This document shows, piece by piece, positions 1 to 10,970 of a DNA stretch of 53,305 nucleotides. Within the stretch, counting starts at the first letter, position 1, and each line of letters opens with the position of its first letter. This DNA comes from Heterotrichella gracilis (taxonomy: Eukaryota > Sar > Xanthophyceae > Tribonematales > Xanthonemataceae), in NCBI GenBank assembly GCA_032358255.1, contig JAULBX010026019.1:1-53305 (forward strand). Direction: 5' to 3'. A program made the position numbers and the translations under genes. Under the pieces are notes generated by a model. It worked only from the letters and a program-made list of their open reading frames with translations, ran no database searches and was not told the origin of the DNA.

Positions 1-24
1 ACCCACCCACCACCCACCACCCAC

Positions 25-135
25 CAGGAGGTTGTCGCTCTTTGGAAAGAACTCTGAGAGCAGGGGTACTGACAGCTGGCGCCTCCTCATCAGGGGCTGG
101 ACCTGGCGGCACACCTGGTCAAGCATCTCCTTCAC
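25..135 (-). CDS. Internal exon of a WLM-domain (Wss1/Spartan-like) metalloprotease gene, partial
   Basis: On the minus strand a 111-base open segment (37 codons, phase 0 at both ends) lies between an AG acceptor (136-137) and a GTGGGT donor (23-24 and below). It encodes a helix followed by QPLMRRRQLSVPLLSEFFPK and then SDNLL. WLM-domain proteins, the DNA-protein crosslink protease family of Wss1 and its plant relatives, have the same arrangement: a helix, then an 'xPIMRRxxWxVxxLxEFxPKNPxLLGLN' strand region. The typical W is replaced by L here. The HExxH zinc site would lie in the next exon, beyond the left edge. A 14-base segment near 650-663 might be a preceding micro-exon but is unproven. 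The family call rests on one exon from memory of the motif, so it is moderate. Confidence 0.5.
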
Positions 136-1074
136 CTGCGTGAGTGCAGGGGTTAATGAGGGTTTGAATGACTTGGTATCGGTGTGGAAGCCCCTGAAAG
201 GGTAACCCAGTAGGTTTTGAGTGGGGTGCAGCATTTTACTGACCGCCGCAAGCCACGCTACCTGATACTGGCAAACCTCTGGTACATAGGCCTACGTGTG
301 TTTTGGGTGATATCCTACACAAGGTGGGAAGTAACCAGCAACCCAGACTACAAGCATGCATATGTGGGCCACATATGCATGCATAGAGCACAGACGTTAT
401 TGGTTATTGCCTTGTACGAGATAACCATGAAGGATGCACCCACCTTTGCATCTCCAGGTCTCCCAAGCGTCTTCACCCTCTGCACTTTGTAGGGGTCGGG
501 TGGCTGGAGCCCTGCTGCAGGCATGCTGCGCACAGCATGCCCCACCCCTAACACCTCGCAGGGCAAACACCTCCAGGACCAAAGTACCGGTACAGAAAGG
601 GGGCTGGGTAGCCACAGGGTGCACTCATGGGCGAGAGGTTGCACTCACTTGGGTACGAGGCCCTGTTTGGCAGTTGGGTGAAAGAAGTTTACAAGATTGA
701 CAGCTCAAACCACACAACTCCTTTGCACCCAAAAACGTGAAATACAAGCAGGCTGTTGACAGCTGTTTCACAAGCTGACGTGCTGTTTGGGTTGTGAGTG
801 CTCGTCAAGATAGAGCTTATCTGTCCCTTTTAAGGCTTCCTCGCCCACAAGCTTGCACCCCTTGGACTTGAATCAAGGCCTTTTCTGGTGGAGTAAAAAG
901 AAACGCCCTTCCACCTCACAACAACATTGACATCACTTAAACTGCATTTCCTCAGTGCTTTGCGCGGCCTTTCAAGGATACTGAAGTTGAACACAAGTGT
1001 CGAGCTCCGAGCCCTACCAACCACCCATACCACCCATTCAGCGTTTAGAACTTGATAGAAGCTACAGCTGCAAT
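136..1074. promoter_or_regulatory. Head-to-head interval between the WLM-like gene and the riboflavin kinase gene
   Basis: No exon is firmly supported in these 940 bases. The stretch should contain the 5' part of the minus-strand WLM-like gene and the promoter and leader of the riboflavin kinase gene at 1075. A short inverted motif built on ATGCATATGTGG / CCACATATGCAT lies at about 356-380. I see no clear TATA box. Confidence 0.3.
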
Positions 1075-4000
1075 ATGAAGCCTGTCAAGCTTGTGATATT
1101 CGACCTAGACGGGACGGTGCTGGACACAGGTGGGAGCAAATTGCACTGTGCAAAATGCATGCATGTGGTTTGGGTTTACTCTGCATGCATCACTTGAAGC
1201 AGTGCTTGGCGTCGATCTCTTGGCTTGATCAAGTTGACGGCCACCACAGTATCTTGGACATGTGTTTCGATGTACTTCAATGGTGCCTGGAGGTAAAAGA
1301 GACACATGAGAGCGCATGCTGTGCTTTCAACCTGTACAACTACAGTCCCACGTCTACCAGCCCAATAATCCTAGTGCAACTAGTCCATAAAGCCAACGTT
1401 GGGCCTATGGCTATCGATACAGTTCCAACCCATGTTCCTGCGTGGCAAACGCCTCACAGGTGTCCTAGTACAAGCACATTCACAAGTCACAAGTCCATAC
1501 CAGGTACCACGCCTACCCTACGCCCCATCTTGGTCCCACCCCCTTGGTTCCCCGGCCCTATTTTTTGTCCTCAACCTGCACCACCACTTCCTTGCAGAGA
1601 TGCTGGTCCTGGACGTGGTCCGCAAGGTGCTCGAGTCCCATGGAGCTGTGCTGACTGTAGAGGTGCAAAAAGCCGCCACTGGCAAGCGTCCCCTGGAGGC
1701 GTGGCAGGATGTAGTGGCCATACTCGGGATGGAGGGGGTCACTGCGGAGCAGCTGTATCAAGAGAGCGAACCCCTGCTGAACAAGATGTGAGTGTGGTTA
1801 GAAAACCCTTGTTAAGGGTTTTGTTGCACCTGTTAGGGTTTTGTGGCTGTACTTGGGATGGAGGAACTGTGCAGGAACTTGACCAAGAGAGCGAACCCCT
1901 GCTGAACAAGATGTGAGTGGGGCTGGAATACCCTTGACAAGGGTTTTGGGGCGCATCGTAGGGCATTGTGATATCCTTTTGCTAAGGCTTTGTAGCACCT
2001 CATAGGCCAGCCCCAGTAAATTCCATGTTTTGGGTGAGGTTTTGGGTTCAGACCCGGCGGGGGGGGGGGTAAATCCAGTCAGTCGGGATATCTAGTCGGG
2101 GAATTTACAGTGGGGATTTCCTCCCCTTGTCCTATCTAAGGGCTTTACCCCTTATCAAATCCCCAGGATTTCCTCCCCTGATATATTGTTGGGCATATAC
2201 CCCTTGGATTAGGGTTTCAATGATACCCTAGACAGCGCTTATGGGCATAAAAGGGTATTTTTTAATCCATTTTTAGCAAACAGTGCGTTTTTGGGCTTGT
2301 CTCCGCCGTGCGCTTTCCCTGGGATGGTTCAGGGGTTGAATAGAAGGCCGCAAGACCCCACAATCAAAATTCGCGAAATCCCGACTGATTGCACCCATTT
2401 TGGCCCAACCCAAACGGGGGGGGGCACACCCAAAACATGGAAGTTACTGGGGCTGGCCTTAGGGCTTTGTGGCCTACTGATACTAGGGAGAGTGGGGTTG
2501 GAATACCCTTGCTAAGAGTTTTGGGCGCATCTCTCCAATTTGGTCCTAGGGTTATTTGGCACCCACTGCCCAGGGATTTATGGCACCCCGCACGAAGGCT
2601 TTTGGAGTGCATTACCAAGGCCATAGTGGCACCCTTCCCAAAGATGGTTGCAGCACCCCTTGCTAAGGGTGTAGCGGGACCCCTCGCACTGTCAAGGCCT
2701 GCGGTATTCGCATGGCGCTGGCCGCATTTAACCCTAGGCTAACAGATGAGCGCACCAAAACCCTAACACAAACCCTTAGAATAACCCCTCCATGCACACG
2801 TAGGTGGCAGGATGCGCAGCTGCTTCCCGGTGCCGCTCGACTATTACGTCACCTTCAGTCCCACGGCATCTGCATGGCCTTGGCCACCTCTTAAGTATCC
2901 CTCGCCTATTGCCCTACCTTATCACAAACCTTTGACCGAACCCATTGCCTTGGGTAGCCACGCCAGTGAGCCTTGCACACACCCTTCCCCATACAGGTGG
3001 CAGGATGCGCAGCTGCTCCCCGGTGCAGCCCGACTATTACGCCACCTTCAGTCCCACGGCATCCGCATGGCGTTGGCCACCTCTACCCCCAGACCAACGC
3101 TGGAGCGCAAGCTGTCGGGCAGGAACACGGATGGCATTCGAGAAAAGTTTGAGATGATCAAGTGCGGGGATGAGGTGCGGGGGCTGCGAGGGATGCGGGG
3201 GGTGATATGATGTAATAATGCAGCGTGTGATATGGTATAATAATGAAGAGAAATAGTCCACACGTGTAAGTGGCGCAGGGAAAGCTGTACCCATACTGCT
3301 TCCTGGCAGCCGCCAGTCACACCGAGATGGCCGCGACCGAGTCTGCGCCATGTGGCGCGATGGCACATGATCAAAATCCTAAACCCTGAAGTCCAAACCC
3401 TAAGAAAGTAGTCCATGCGTGTAGGTGGCTCAGGGCAAGCTGCACCCAGATTGCTTCCTGGCAACCGCCAGCAAACCCTGAAATCATAAAAGCCTTAAAA
3501 CCCTAAAACCCTAATGTGCACATGTAGGTGGCGCAGGGCAAGCCCCACCCAGACTGCTTCCTGGCAGCCGCCAGCAAAACCGGCGTGGATGCCAGCGAGT
3601 GCCTGGTGATTGAGGATGCGCCAAGTGGCGTGCTGGCGGCCACCCGTGCGCACATGCGAGTGGTTGCTGTGCCCTCGTTGGTAGACAAGGACGCATATCC
3701 AGAGGCGGTGCCGGGCGCTGAGGAAGGTGGGTGGGGGCAGGGGCTGGCAGAAGACGGGGTTAATACAGACATCTGTGAAAATAATCAATCATGGGAGTCA
3801 AACCTGGCTCATTAGGTTGGTGGAGGTCTTTCGCTGCTCATGCGCTTGGTTGCTTTGCATTCATTGGTGGACAAGGATGCATACCCAGAGGCGGTGCCTG
3901 GCGCTGAGGAGGTGGGTGGGAGCAGAGGCTGAGGAGGGTAAAATTGTGTATTCCTGCTTATATTGTGACTGCGCCAAATGGCTTGAGAGGGTCGGTGGTT

Positions 4001-5807
4001 GACTTGGGTTCATGAGTTGCATCCAGACTCACAAAACATGGGTGGGGATGTACAAAGATTGCAATGGATGAATTGGGCGCATCATTTTAGCATGAGGGCA
4101 TCGCTCATATTTGCGCGAGAGAACCAGCAGACCATGCACTCCCTCAACCCTTCCCTGGCATTATACGGCATGGGTTGCGCCGGAGCAAGCACATGAGTAA
4201 CGCATCAACTGGTCCGTCGATAAATAGGATATTACATTCAGTTCTGTTGCTTGTCTGTGTTGCAGGATGCTGTGAGACCCTTGCTTCCCTGCTCGACTTC
4301 AGCCCCGAGAAGTACGGGCTGCCCCCATTTGATGATGTAGTAGGTGAGCAGCGGGGTGAGCAGCGGAGTAATAAACTGTGGTACCGTTTGAAGATGATGA
4401 TATAGTTGCCTAAGGACTCATCTGCATGGCCCAAAATTAGAGCTGTCGATGCATCTCGTGAATTGGATTTAAAAGCAGGTGACGGTGATGCACATGGTGT
4501 CATTTTGATTTCCATGCAATTTTGGGGTAATGGCCGGGTGCAGTCACTGTGCAACGCTTGCAACAGCAATAGCTGTAACTAGCATGGCTGTGTGCATGCC
4601 GCCTGTTGGTCATTAGCAGACGAGGGGCATAGGTGGCAACATGCCAATCTGCAAGTGCCAAAAATGAGAACTGATGCTTGTTCCCTCCCCTGTCGCAGCT
4701 GGCGAGGCCATCCCCCTTGACCCTGTGTGGCGGATACAGGGTAAGGTGGTCAAGGGGTTTGGGAGAGGGTCAAAGGTAGGGGAAGGACCCAATTGGGTGT
4801 CGCAACCACAACCGCGTGCGTTGGGGATGCTCATTATTTGCTTTGCAGTTTTGCACCCATGGTGGAAATACTTTACAAGTTTGGGCTGGATTTGCGTCAC
4901 CTCAAGAGTGTCCACCTATACCCATTTTCTGAATTGCATGGGGCGGGCTACCTGCACACCATAGCTCAGCACATCCAGGAAAGTGCGATGCGGTTCACAA
5001 CCCACACCTGTATCAGATTGGAAGATCACATTTCACCTTTTTACCACTTCTCCCTGCAGGATCTGGGGATCCCCACTGCCAACCTGGACCCCGCGAGCTT
5101 GCACAACGCCCTATCTGAGGCGGTCACAGGCATCTATGGGGGCTGGGCATCAGTGGGGGACAGCGACCAGGTGTATCCAATGGTCATGAGCATAGGGTGG
5201 AACCCCTTCTACAAGAACAAGGTGCGCGCACATGCATTGCACACATATTGGTGCGTGCCGCACATGGTCTGTGGGGAGGCAGGTGTCATTGCACTGCATG
5301 TGCATGCGCGATCTGAAGCGGTCAGCGGCGTCTATGGGGGCTGGGCATCAGCGGAGGATTGCCGTGCACCCATTGGTCATGACTCATGAGCATAGGATGG
5401 ATCCCCTTGTACAAAAGCAAGGCACGCGCCCTTGCACTGCATTTGCGCAACCTCAACCCTAACCCTAAACCCTACATGCTAAACCCTAACAATGCCCTGC
5501 CTGCCCTCAGCGCATGCGGGCTGCGTCAGGCTGCTTCTGTATTCTGTATTAGGTGCCACCCCACCTAAACTATTGTTTGGATTTGCAGGAGAAGACTGCC
5601 GAGCCCTGGCTGCTCCACACCTTTGATGAGCCCTTCTACGACCAGCAGCTGCGCCTGGTGGTGGTGATGTACATCCGCCCAGAAGCCAACTTTGTCTCCC
5701 TCCAAGCCTTGATTGACCGGATACACCAGGACGCACATGTCACTCGCCAGGGGCTGGAGCAGCCCAAGCTTGCTGCGTTCGCAACAGACGACTTTTTGAA
5801 GCCCTAG
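1075..5807 (+). CDS. FHY/FMN: Bifunctional FMN phosphatase / riboflavin kinase
   Basis: Exons 1075-1129, 1598-1787, 2997-3174, 3528-3726, 4266-4343, 4699-4775, 5060-5221 and 5589-5807 join in frame to 385 aa, close to the plant enzyme. The N-terminal HAD phosphatase half (about 1-225) shows motif I FDLDGTVLDT, motif II ATSTPRP, the motif III lysine in GKPHPDCF and motif IV IEDAPSG; it would hydrolyse FMN to riboflavin. The C-terminal riboflavin kinase half (about 235-385) shows GFGRGSK-DLGIPTANL across the exon 6/7 junction, then SIGWNPFYKNK, EPWLLHTF and YIRPEANF; it phosphorylates riboflavin with ATP. All expected catalytic motifs are present, so both activities are likely. Exon 6 carries an internal GGTAAG that could act as a false donor, but the kinase motif requires reading through it to 4775. 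The ATG at 1075 is six codons before the first HAD motif, and no targeting peptide is obvious. Introns carry echoes of exons 2, 3, 4 and 7, and exon 8 is echoed past the stop. Confidence 0.95.
1788..2700 (+). repeat. Echo of exon 2 3' end plus tandem intron repeats (riboflavin kinase gene)
   Basis: 1840-1918 is an imperfect direct copy of 1715-1796, the end of exon 2 with its donor GTGAGTG; the last 30 or so bases before the donor are nearly identical. It is followed by repeated variants of a unit like CCCTTG(C/A)(T/C)AAGGGTTTTG (near 1806, 1930, 1976, 2506 and 2660). So intron 2 is largely built from tandem copies of the exon 2-intron junction and the sequence after it. Confidence 0.75.
2701..2895 (+). 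repeat. Two echoes of exon 3 5' end
   Basis: 2801-2893 copies 2995-3086 (AG acceptor, then GTGGCAGGATGCGCAGCTGC and onward) with several substitutions and a TAA soon after the CCACCTCT motif. A shorter fragment at 2702-2730 matches the GGCATCCGCATGGCG part only. Both lie upstream of the exon they copy. Confidence 0.75.
3260..3480 (+). repeat. Two echoes of exon 4 5' end
   Basis: 3263-3322 and 3417-3473 are imperfect copies of 3521-3580 (acceptor plus the start of the GKPHPDCFLAA-coding exon). The first copy has lost the AG acceptor (GTAAGTGG in place of GTAGGTGG); the second keeps it. Confidence 0.8.
3818..3920 (+). repeat. Echo of exon 4 3' end
   Basis: This imperfect copy of about 3650-3735 covers the VDKDAYPEAVPGAEE-coding end and a GTGGGT donor. 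It lies immediately downstream of the source exon, and the frame is disturbed at its start. Confidence 0.8.
5300..5435 (+). repeat. Echo of exon 7
   Basis: This is an imperfect copy of 5108-5230 covering GIYGGWAS through the SIGWNPFYKNK donor end. A duplicated CATGACT/CATGAG breaks the frame. Telomere-like CCCTAAACCC heptamers follow at about 5456-5490. Confidence 0.8.
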
Positions 5808-5904
5808 CTCAGGGTATGGACCTTTGGGGGGGGGGAAGGTGGGGGAGGCACGGTAACTGAGCGTCAACCAGCTGCTTTATAGAAGAAAAATAGCCAACTA
5901 CGAA

Positions 5905-6022
5905 TCCCCTCCAGGCGCTCATTGACCGGATAGACTAGGACGCACGTGTTACCCGCCAAGGCCTGGAGCAGCCTAAGCTGGCCGCATTGTAACTGACAAC
6001 TTCTTGAAACCCTAGGTCAGGG
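5905..6022 (+). repeat. Echo of the last exon of the riboflavin kinase gene
   Basis: 5908-6020 copies about 5697-5812, including the coding end LIDRI...LEQPKLAA and the CCCTAG stop region. It carries an in-frame TAG (GACTAG) and other changes. It lies past the stop codon, so echoes are not limited to introns. Confidence 0.8.
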
Positions 6023-6825
6023 TGCGAATGTTACTGAAACCCTAGTTAGGTGCAGATAGTTGTTGATTCTAGGACAGGGCATTTTAGAATTTCAATATTG
6101 TTGTTGGAGGTAGGCGAGTTTTTTCTGCAGCAGGTATTTTTTCAACCCCTAGGTGTTGGTTGTGCGGTCAGCTCAGTGAGAACCTCACATCAACAACCCC
6201 GTGTTTGGTCCCTTGCTCTTCAAGTTGGCTTGAGCGATGCCGGCTTAGCCATGGTTCGAGCTGTAGGCATTCTGACTTAATTACAGCTATTCTACGCTCA
6301 CCGCTTTGATGTCCTTGCCCATGCACACACAGCAAGCTTGTTCCATAACGGAATGATTTGACCCAAATTAACTCGAGACATGTCTGGAAGCGTTTTGTGA
6401 CTGTCCTCCTGAAATGGCAGCCAAGGTTACACACTGTTCTTCAGGAAAATTTTGCAATTATCTTCCACGAGGCAAGCAGAACCCTTGTCTAGGGTACAGA
6501 TGATTCTTCTGGGGATTGTAGTGGGCGACGTATCCCCGCAGCCCGTGCTTTGTCGCAAATCCGGTGCACCTGATTTTTGGATCGGGTTAGCTGGGCTGGC
6601 GCAGGAGCTGTTTTGTCTGGCTATTTATCCTCTGATGCCCTGCTAATGCTCAACACACCTGCTCGCAAACCACACACGTAGATACCCAGCTTGCCGACTA
6701 TTCGTGACTGAACTCACGCATCAGCTGAGCACCTACACACACACCTACAGTACACACACACGTGCACATTCTTGCACACACGCACACCCAGCTGTACTTC
6801 CGACACAGCCCAACCCACCCTAGCG
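6023..6825. other. Interval between the riboflavin kinase and SAM-domain genes
   Basis: No coding exon is recognised. It should hold the 3' UTR of the upstream gene and the promoter and leader of the SAM gene. A CA-rich stretch (ACACACACC repeats, about 6732-6785) lies just before the SAM start codon. Confidence 0.4.
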
Positions 6826-9800
6826 ATGGCTTTCCAGGGCAAGCCGGTGTCGGCGTGGAATGTCGCTGACGTATGCGCGTTCCTCGAATTCAATGAGCTG
6901 GGGCACGTGACTGGACCCTTCAAGGAGAACGGGGTGGGGGGCCCAGACCTCGTTGGCCTGACGGATGATGAGCTGGTGCAAGACTTGGGCCTTACCAAGC
7001 TTCAGGCCAAGAAGATCAGGAGGCTGCTTTCCGATCTCCCCGGTGGCGCACAGCACGCGCCCGCTCCCGCTGCAGCTGCCTACCCTCCCCCACAGGTGGG
7101 TGTTCCACATCAACCCACATTGGCAACCACCACTTGAGCGATACGGTCGGGTGGTGGTTCACACGAATAGCGTTGCCGGGAGAACAAGTCAAGGTTCACT
7201 ACACGCCCTGTTGCGAGGCTGGGTGGTGAGATCGGTGGCAACTCTCTCGTGGCGAGTGATGTTTTGTGTCCAGCTGTCATGGTCATGACCCCAGGGTTTA
7301 GGAGCATATGAATGCGGTTTCGCGTGGGTTGCCCTCCCCTTCGCAGGCAAAAGCCAACGCCAAACCTAGGATGAATTGATTAGAGGCAAGGCATTCAGTG
7401 CCCATGGAGGGTAAGCATGGAGCCTAGGCTATAGGGCATTAAGATACGGTTGCACGGGGTACTGTAATGCCGCTAGGGTTGATGGGGTGCAGACCGCCCA
7501 GCTATTCCCAACGTTTACGGTTGTCGACGAGTATCTCTGCTGCGTTTTTAAAACCATACACACTGAGCGTTTGCACACGCCCCATCACAGTACAGTACGC
7601 ACAGCCTGGTGGGACAGGTGGGTGTGTAGAGTGAAACGGTCCTTGCATCTTATTCTTCCAGCTCGCGCCCTGAGCTTTCCTCCACCGCGCAGGTGGCGGC
7701 GGTCACCCAGGGTGTGGCGGCGGTGGAGCTGGCACCGCCACCACCCGCATACAGCGCGCCCCCTCCCGACACCGCCCGCATCGACTCCATCAAGCGCGAG
7801 ATGGCGGATATCCAAGGCCAACTGCAGGCGGTACGCTGTAGCTGCATTTTAACCCTTTGGCTCTATTAGGAATGAGGGTATTTACTGCCTCCCATGCACC
7901 TTGTTGAGCCCACTCATGTGAGACTGGTGTCCTCCATGTTCCGTACCCTAACCTACAACCCTTAAGGAATATCCAAGGCCAACTGCGCGCACAGGCAAAA
8001 CAGCCCTAGGTCGCTAACAAACCAGCTTGCAAATCTTCTTGACAGCGCAAATCCCTTTGCTTGAACCGGCAGCAACGTGATTCCCGTTTCTGCTTGTGTT
8101 ACCCTAACCCCTGCAACCTAAAGGAAGGAAACCCTGATGAGTTTGGGTGGGTTGTGAATGCACGGTGCACTGGCCTGACTCATTTTGCATTCTGCTGGAT
8201 TTGTGAGCAGTCCTGCTCGCCCTTGCCTTTCCTCCCTAGCAGGTTATATTTGGGGCGTAGGCCCACGCCCCATGTGCTCGTTAACCCTAAACCCTAAGCT
8301 ACAACCCTAGGCTTACCTGCCTGCCTTTCAACCTGGCAGCGCTGCAAGCGCAGGCCCAGAACCAGCTCACCCTACACCCTAAACCCTAGGCTCAACCCAG
8401 AACACCGTCAGGCAAACCCTAAACCCTACTAGGCTCACCCTAAACACCACCCGGAACCCGAGGTTCGACACTGCCATTCCTCCCCTTGCAGATTGGTGCC
8501 CAGACCCAGAATCACCCTGAGGCGACCCCGTAACCCTAAGCAAACCCTAAACCCTAGCTATAAGTTGAGGCTCAACACTGCCATTCCTCCCCTTGCAGAT
8601 CGGCGCCCAGACCCAGAACTACCCCCAGGCTGGGCAGCTGCTGCAGTCAGCGGGGAGCGACCTCCAGGAGGCAGGGGGGCACCTCAAGAAGGCTGGAGGT
8701 GAGTGTGTAGGGTTTAGGGTTTAAGCTGCAGGTAGGGAGTTTGACACCTGGCCGCCACTGGTTAGGGTGTAGGGCTTCGCACGTCGAGCAGGGACACATG
8801 GCATGCAACCGCACATCCCACTCACCACAACCCACCACAACACGTACCCACCCACACACCACCCCCCTTTCCGCAGCCCTGACCATGGCCGAGCAGATGG
8901 GCGCCTGCAGCCGCGCCATCAGACGCGTCTGTTTGTTTGGGGTGTAGGGTGCAGCAAAACGAGCAATGCCGCATGGCATGCAACCCACAACGCACCACCC
9001 AACCCTCTACATCCCGCACCCACCCACCCCACCCCCTCCCGCAGCCCTGACCGTAGCCGAGCAGATGGGCGACCGCAGCCGCGTGGGCCGTGTGGGCATC
9101 GGCCGTGCAGCACAGGAGTCAGGGCATGGCGCCTTCGCCGCGGCGCGCTTCGGGCGCCACCAGACCACCCAGGCTGTGGCCAATGTTGCTGAGCGCAGCT
9201 CCGTGAACAAGGCAGGGGATTTGGTGCAGGAGGCGGTGCGCAAGTGCCAGCAGGTGAGGAATCATGTACCGTATAGCACGTGCTGGGGTGTTAGCGGTTC
9301 CAGAGTGCATGGTTATGGGTGGGTTGTTCCTCTTGCGTAAGCCACTACAGCAGTGGTTTGTGGTGGGGCCAACCACTACACCACCCCCTCCTGCACACAT
9401 CCGCAACACCACCCACCCCTTGCCCCACATACGTCCACATCCCCACCCACCCTCCACCCTGCTGCACCACCTCAGTCCCCACCCACACCACATCCCCACC
9501 CTTCCCTCAACCCGCGCTGCACCGCTTCAATCCCCACTCCTATATCTCACCCCCCACCCTCCTCCCCTTGTGGTTCCTATGCCCCCCCTGAGCCGCGGAT
9601 ACTCGCCAATATTCTTATTCTTATACCTTCCCACCTCAATCCCCAGGCCCAGCAGCTTGCCCCCGGGATGCCCGCCATCAACTACGCTGATGTGAAGAAG
9701 CTTGGTCTGGTGGGCATGGGGCCAATGGATGGCAGGCTGGGTGACCTGGCAAACACAGCAAACATTAAGGTGAGGAGGCAAATTTGAACCCTAAACCCTA

Positions 9801-10683
9801 CATCCTTAACCCCAAACCCTAAATTTTAACAATGCCGGGGTTGGTGGGCATGGGGCGAAATGGAAGGCAGGCGGGGTGACCTGGCTAACACAGCCAACAT
9901 CAAGGTGAGGCAGCAAACCCTAAACCTCACATCCTTAACCCTGACAATTTAACAGTGCCGGGATTGGTGGCAGAGATGCACTGCTGCGCGTGAATGCCAC
10001 CACTGCCAGCCCCCTCACATCGCGTCCATTCCACTGCCTGCATGCAGCACTGCGAGGAGGCTGACGGAGGGAGGGGCAGGGGCGCCACACCACACACATT
10101 GCTTACGTACATGCGTTCCAGCAATGCGGCCAGATTGGCAGTCTGTCCTACATGCCTTGGGCCAACTAACCCTCTCTGGCACTGCTTATACCATCTCTGC
10201 ACCGGCGGTGTCACCCCATCGCACACATTACCACACTGACCTTGCCGCAACCATCGGAACAATCGCCATCACTACAACACACACACCACCACTAATCCCT
10301 CCCCTCCCTCTGCTTCCCCGCAGTACAGCGGGGAGGCCATTGGCGATATGGACTAACGCACACACCACCACCACCACCACCACCACCACCACCACCACCA
10401 CCACCACCACCACCACATTGGAACCAACCCCCACACACCAACAAGACCACCACCATCACCACCACCACACACACAAAAATAAATAAAAACACCAATACTG
10501 ACCCTTTCCCACCTGTGTGTGCTGCAGCATAGCGGGGAGGCTGTTGGGGAGATGGGCAAGGGGGTGCAGGCTGCGGGGGCATGGCTGCAGCAGGCGGGTG
10601 CGCAGGCCCAGGCTCGTGCCCAGGACCTGAAGACCCAGCTGGCGGCAAAGCAGGGGGAGCTGGCAGCCCTGGGAGCCGCCTAA
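6826..10683 (+). CDS. SAM-domain protein with helical C-terminal repeats
   Basis: Exons 6826-7095, 7693-7830, 8599-8698, 9045-9253, 9647-9769 and 10528-10683 join in frame to 331 aa. Residues about 8-69 form a sterile alpha motif: WNVADVCAFL at the start, then VGLTDDELVQDLGL and LQAKKIRRLL. SAM domains mediate protein oligomerisation or RNA/lipid binding. A proline/alanine-rich linker (about 70-118) follows. The remainder is helix-forming, rich in Ala/Gln/Gly, with repeated short patterns such as QSAGSDLQEAGGHLKKAG and GVQAAGAWLQQAGAQAQ. The whole protein is not one I recognise; a scaffold role is only inference. ATG 6826 is the first ATG before the SAM motif. An alternative last exon at 10324-10356 would give a C-terminus of YSGEAIGDMD instead. 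Confidence 0.85.
7955..8000 (+). repeat. Short echo of SAM-gene exon 2 3' end
   Basis: ATATCCAAGGCCAACTGC at about 7969-7986 repeats the end of exon 2 (7808-7825), downstream of its source. The donor is not conserved. Confidence 0.5.
8275..8575 (+). repeat. Telomere-like heptamers and echo of SAM-gene exon 3 5' end
   Basis: Several CCCTAAACCCTA(A/G) groups occur between 8282 and 8560. Within them, 8476-8518 copies the acceptor region and start of exon 3 (TGCCATTCCTCCCCTTGCAG, then a GCCCAGACCCAGAA-type start). Confidence 0.75.
8860..8940 (+). repeat. Echo of SAM-gene exon 4 5' end
   Basis: CCGCAG plus CCCTGACC(A)TGGCCGAGCAGATGGGCG at about 8873-8935 copies 9040-9100, including the CA-rich tract before the acceptor. 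The copy ends in GTGTAG. Confidence 0.75.
9785..9960 (+). repeat. Echo of SAM-gene exon 5 3' end flanked by telomere-like heptamers
   Basis: 9834-9910 copies about 9700-9775 (GGTGGGCATGGGG through AACAT(C/T)AAGGTGAGG). Short CCCTAAACCCTA groups lie on both sides, at about 9788-9820 and 9915-9945. Confidence 0.75.
10298..10356 (+). repeat. Echo of SAM-gene exon 6 5' end, possible alternative terminal exon
   Basis: Acceptor CCCCGCAG (10316-10323) is followed by a phase-0 open segment 10324-10356 coding YSGEAIGDMD and a TAA. It matches the start of exon 6 (HSGEAVGEMG). It can be spliced in frame from exon 5 (end 9769) and would replace 51 residues with 10. Confidence 0.6.
10362..10416. repeat. 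(ACC)n trinucleotide microsatellite
   Basis: About 18 uninterrupted ACC units directly follow the alternative stop codon of the SAM gene. Further CAC/ACC tracts continue to about 10475. Confidence 0.95.
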
Positions 10684-10970
10684 ATCCCCCAAAAAAACGG
10701 GGAAAAAGCGCGCCCAGGGGCTCAAAAGTGCAGATGGCGGCAGGGCAGGGGGGAGCGATGGCAGCCCTGGGAGCCGCTTAGAACAGGGGGGGAAATGGTT
10801 TCAATTATCACCCCAGGCACCTCCTGCGGAGAAGCATGACGGAAGGAAAGGGAGCCAGCCAGTTTGGCATCCGGGTCGGGGATAAGGGGGGGAGGAGGTT
10901 TGCTGGAGCCCAGTGGGAGATGGCAGCAAAACAGGGGGAGCTGGCCAGCCTGGGAGACGCATTAATATAT
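10684..10970 (+). repeat. Two echoes of the last SAM-gene exon past the stop codon
   Basis: 10730-10783 and 10915-10966 repeat the end of exon 6 (GGCGGCAAAGCAGGGGGAG... CTGGGAG(C/A)CGC). The first ends in its own TAG. Both are downstream of the genuine TAA at 10681-10683. Confidence 0.7.

Noticed and set aside
4741..4775. GGTAAG donor at about 4740 in the riboflavin kinase gene
   Set aside because: Using it would delete VVKGFGRGSK, an essential riboflavin kinase motif; the donor at 4776 keeps it and the phase.
10228..10434. Poly-valine, poly-histidine and poly-threonine frames
   Set aside because: They are translations of the (ACC)n microsatellite and not genes.
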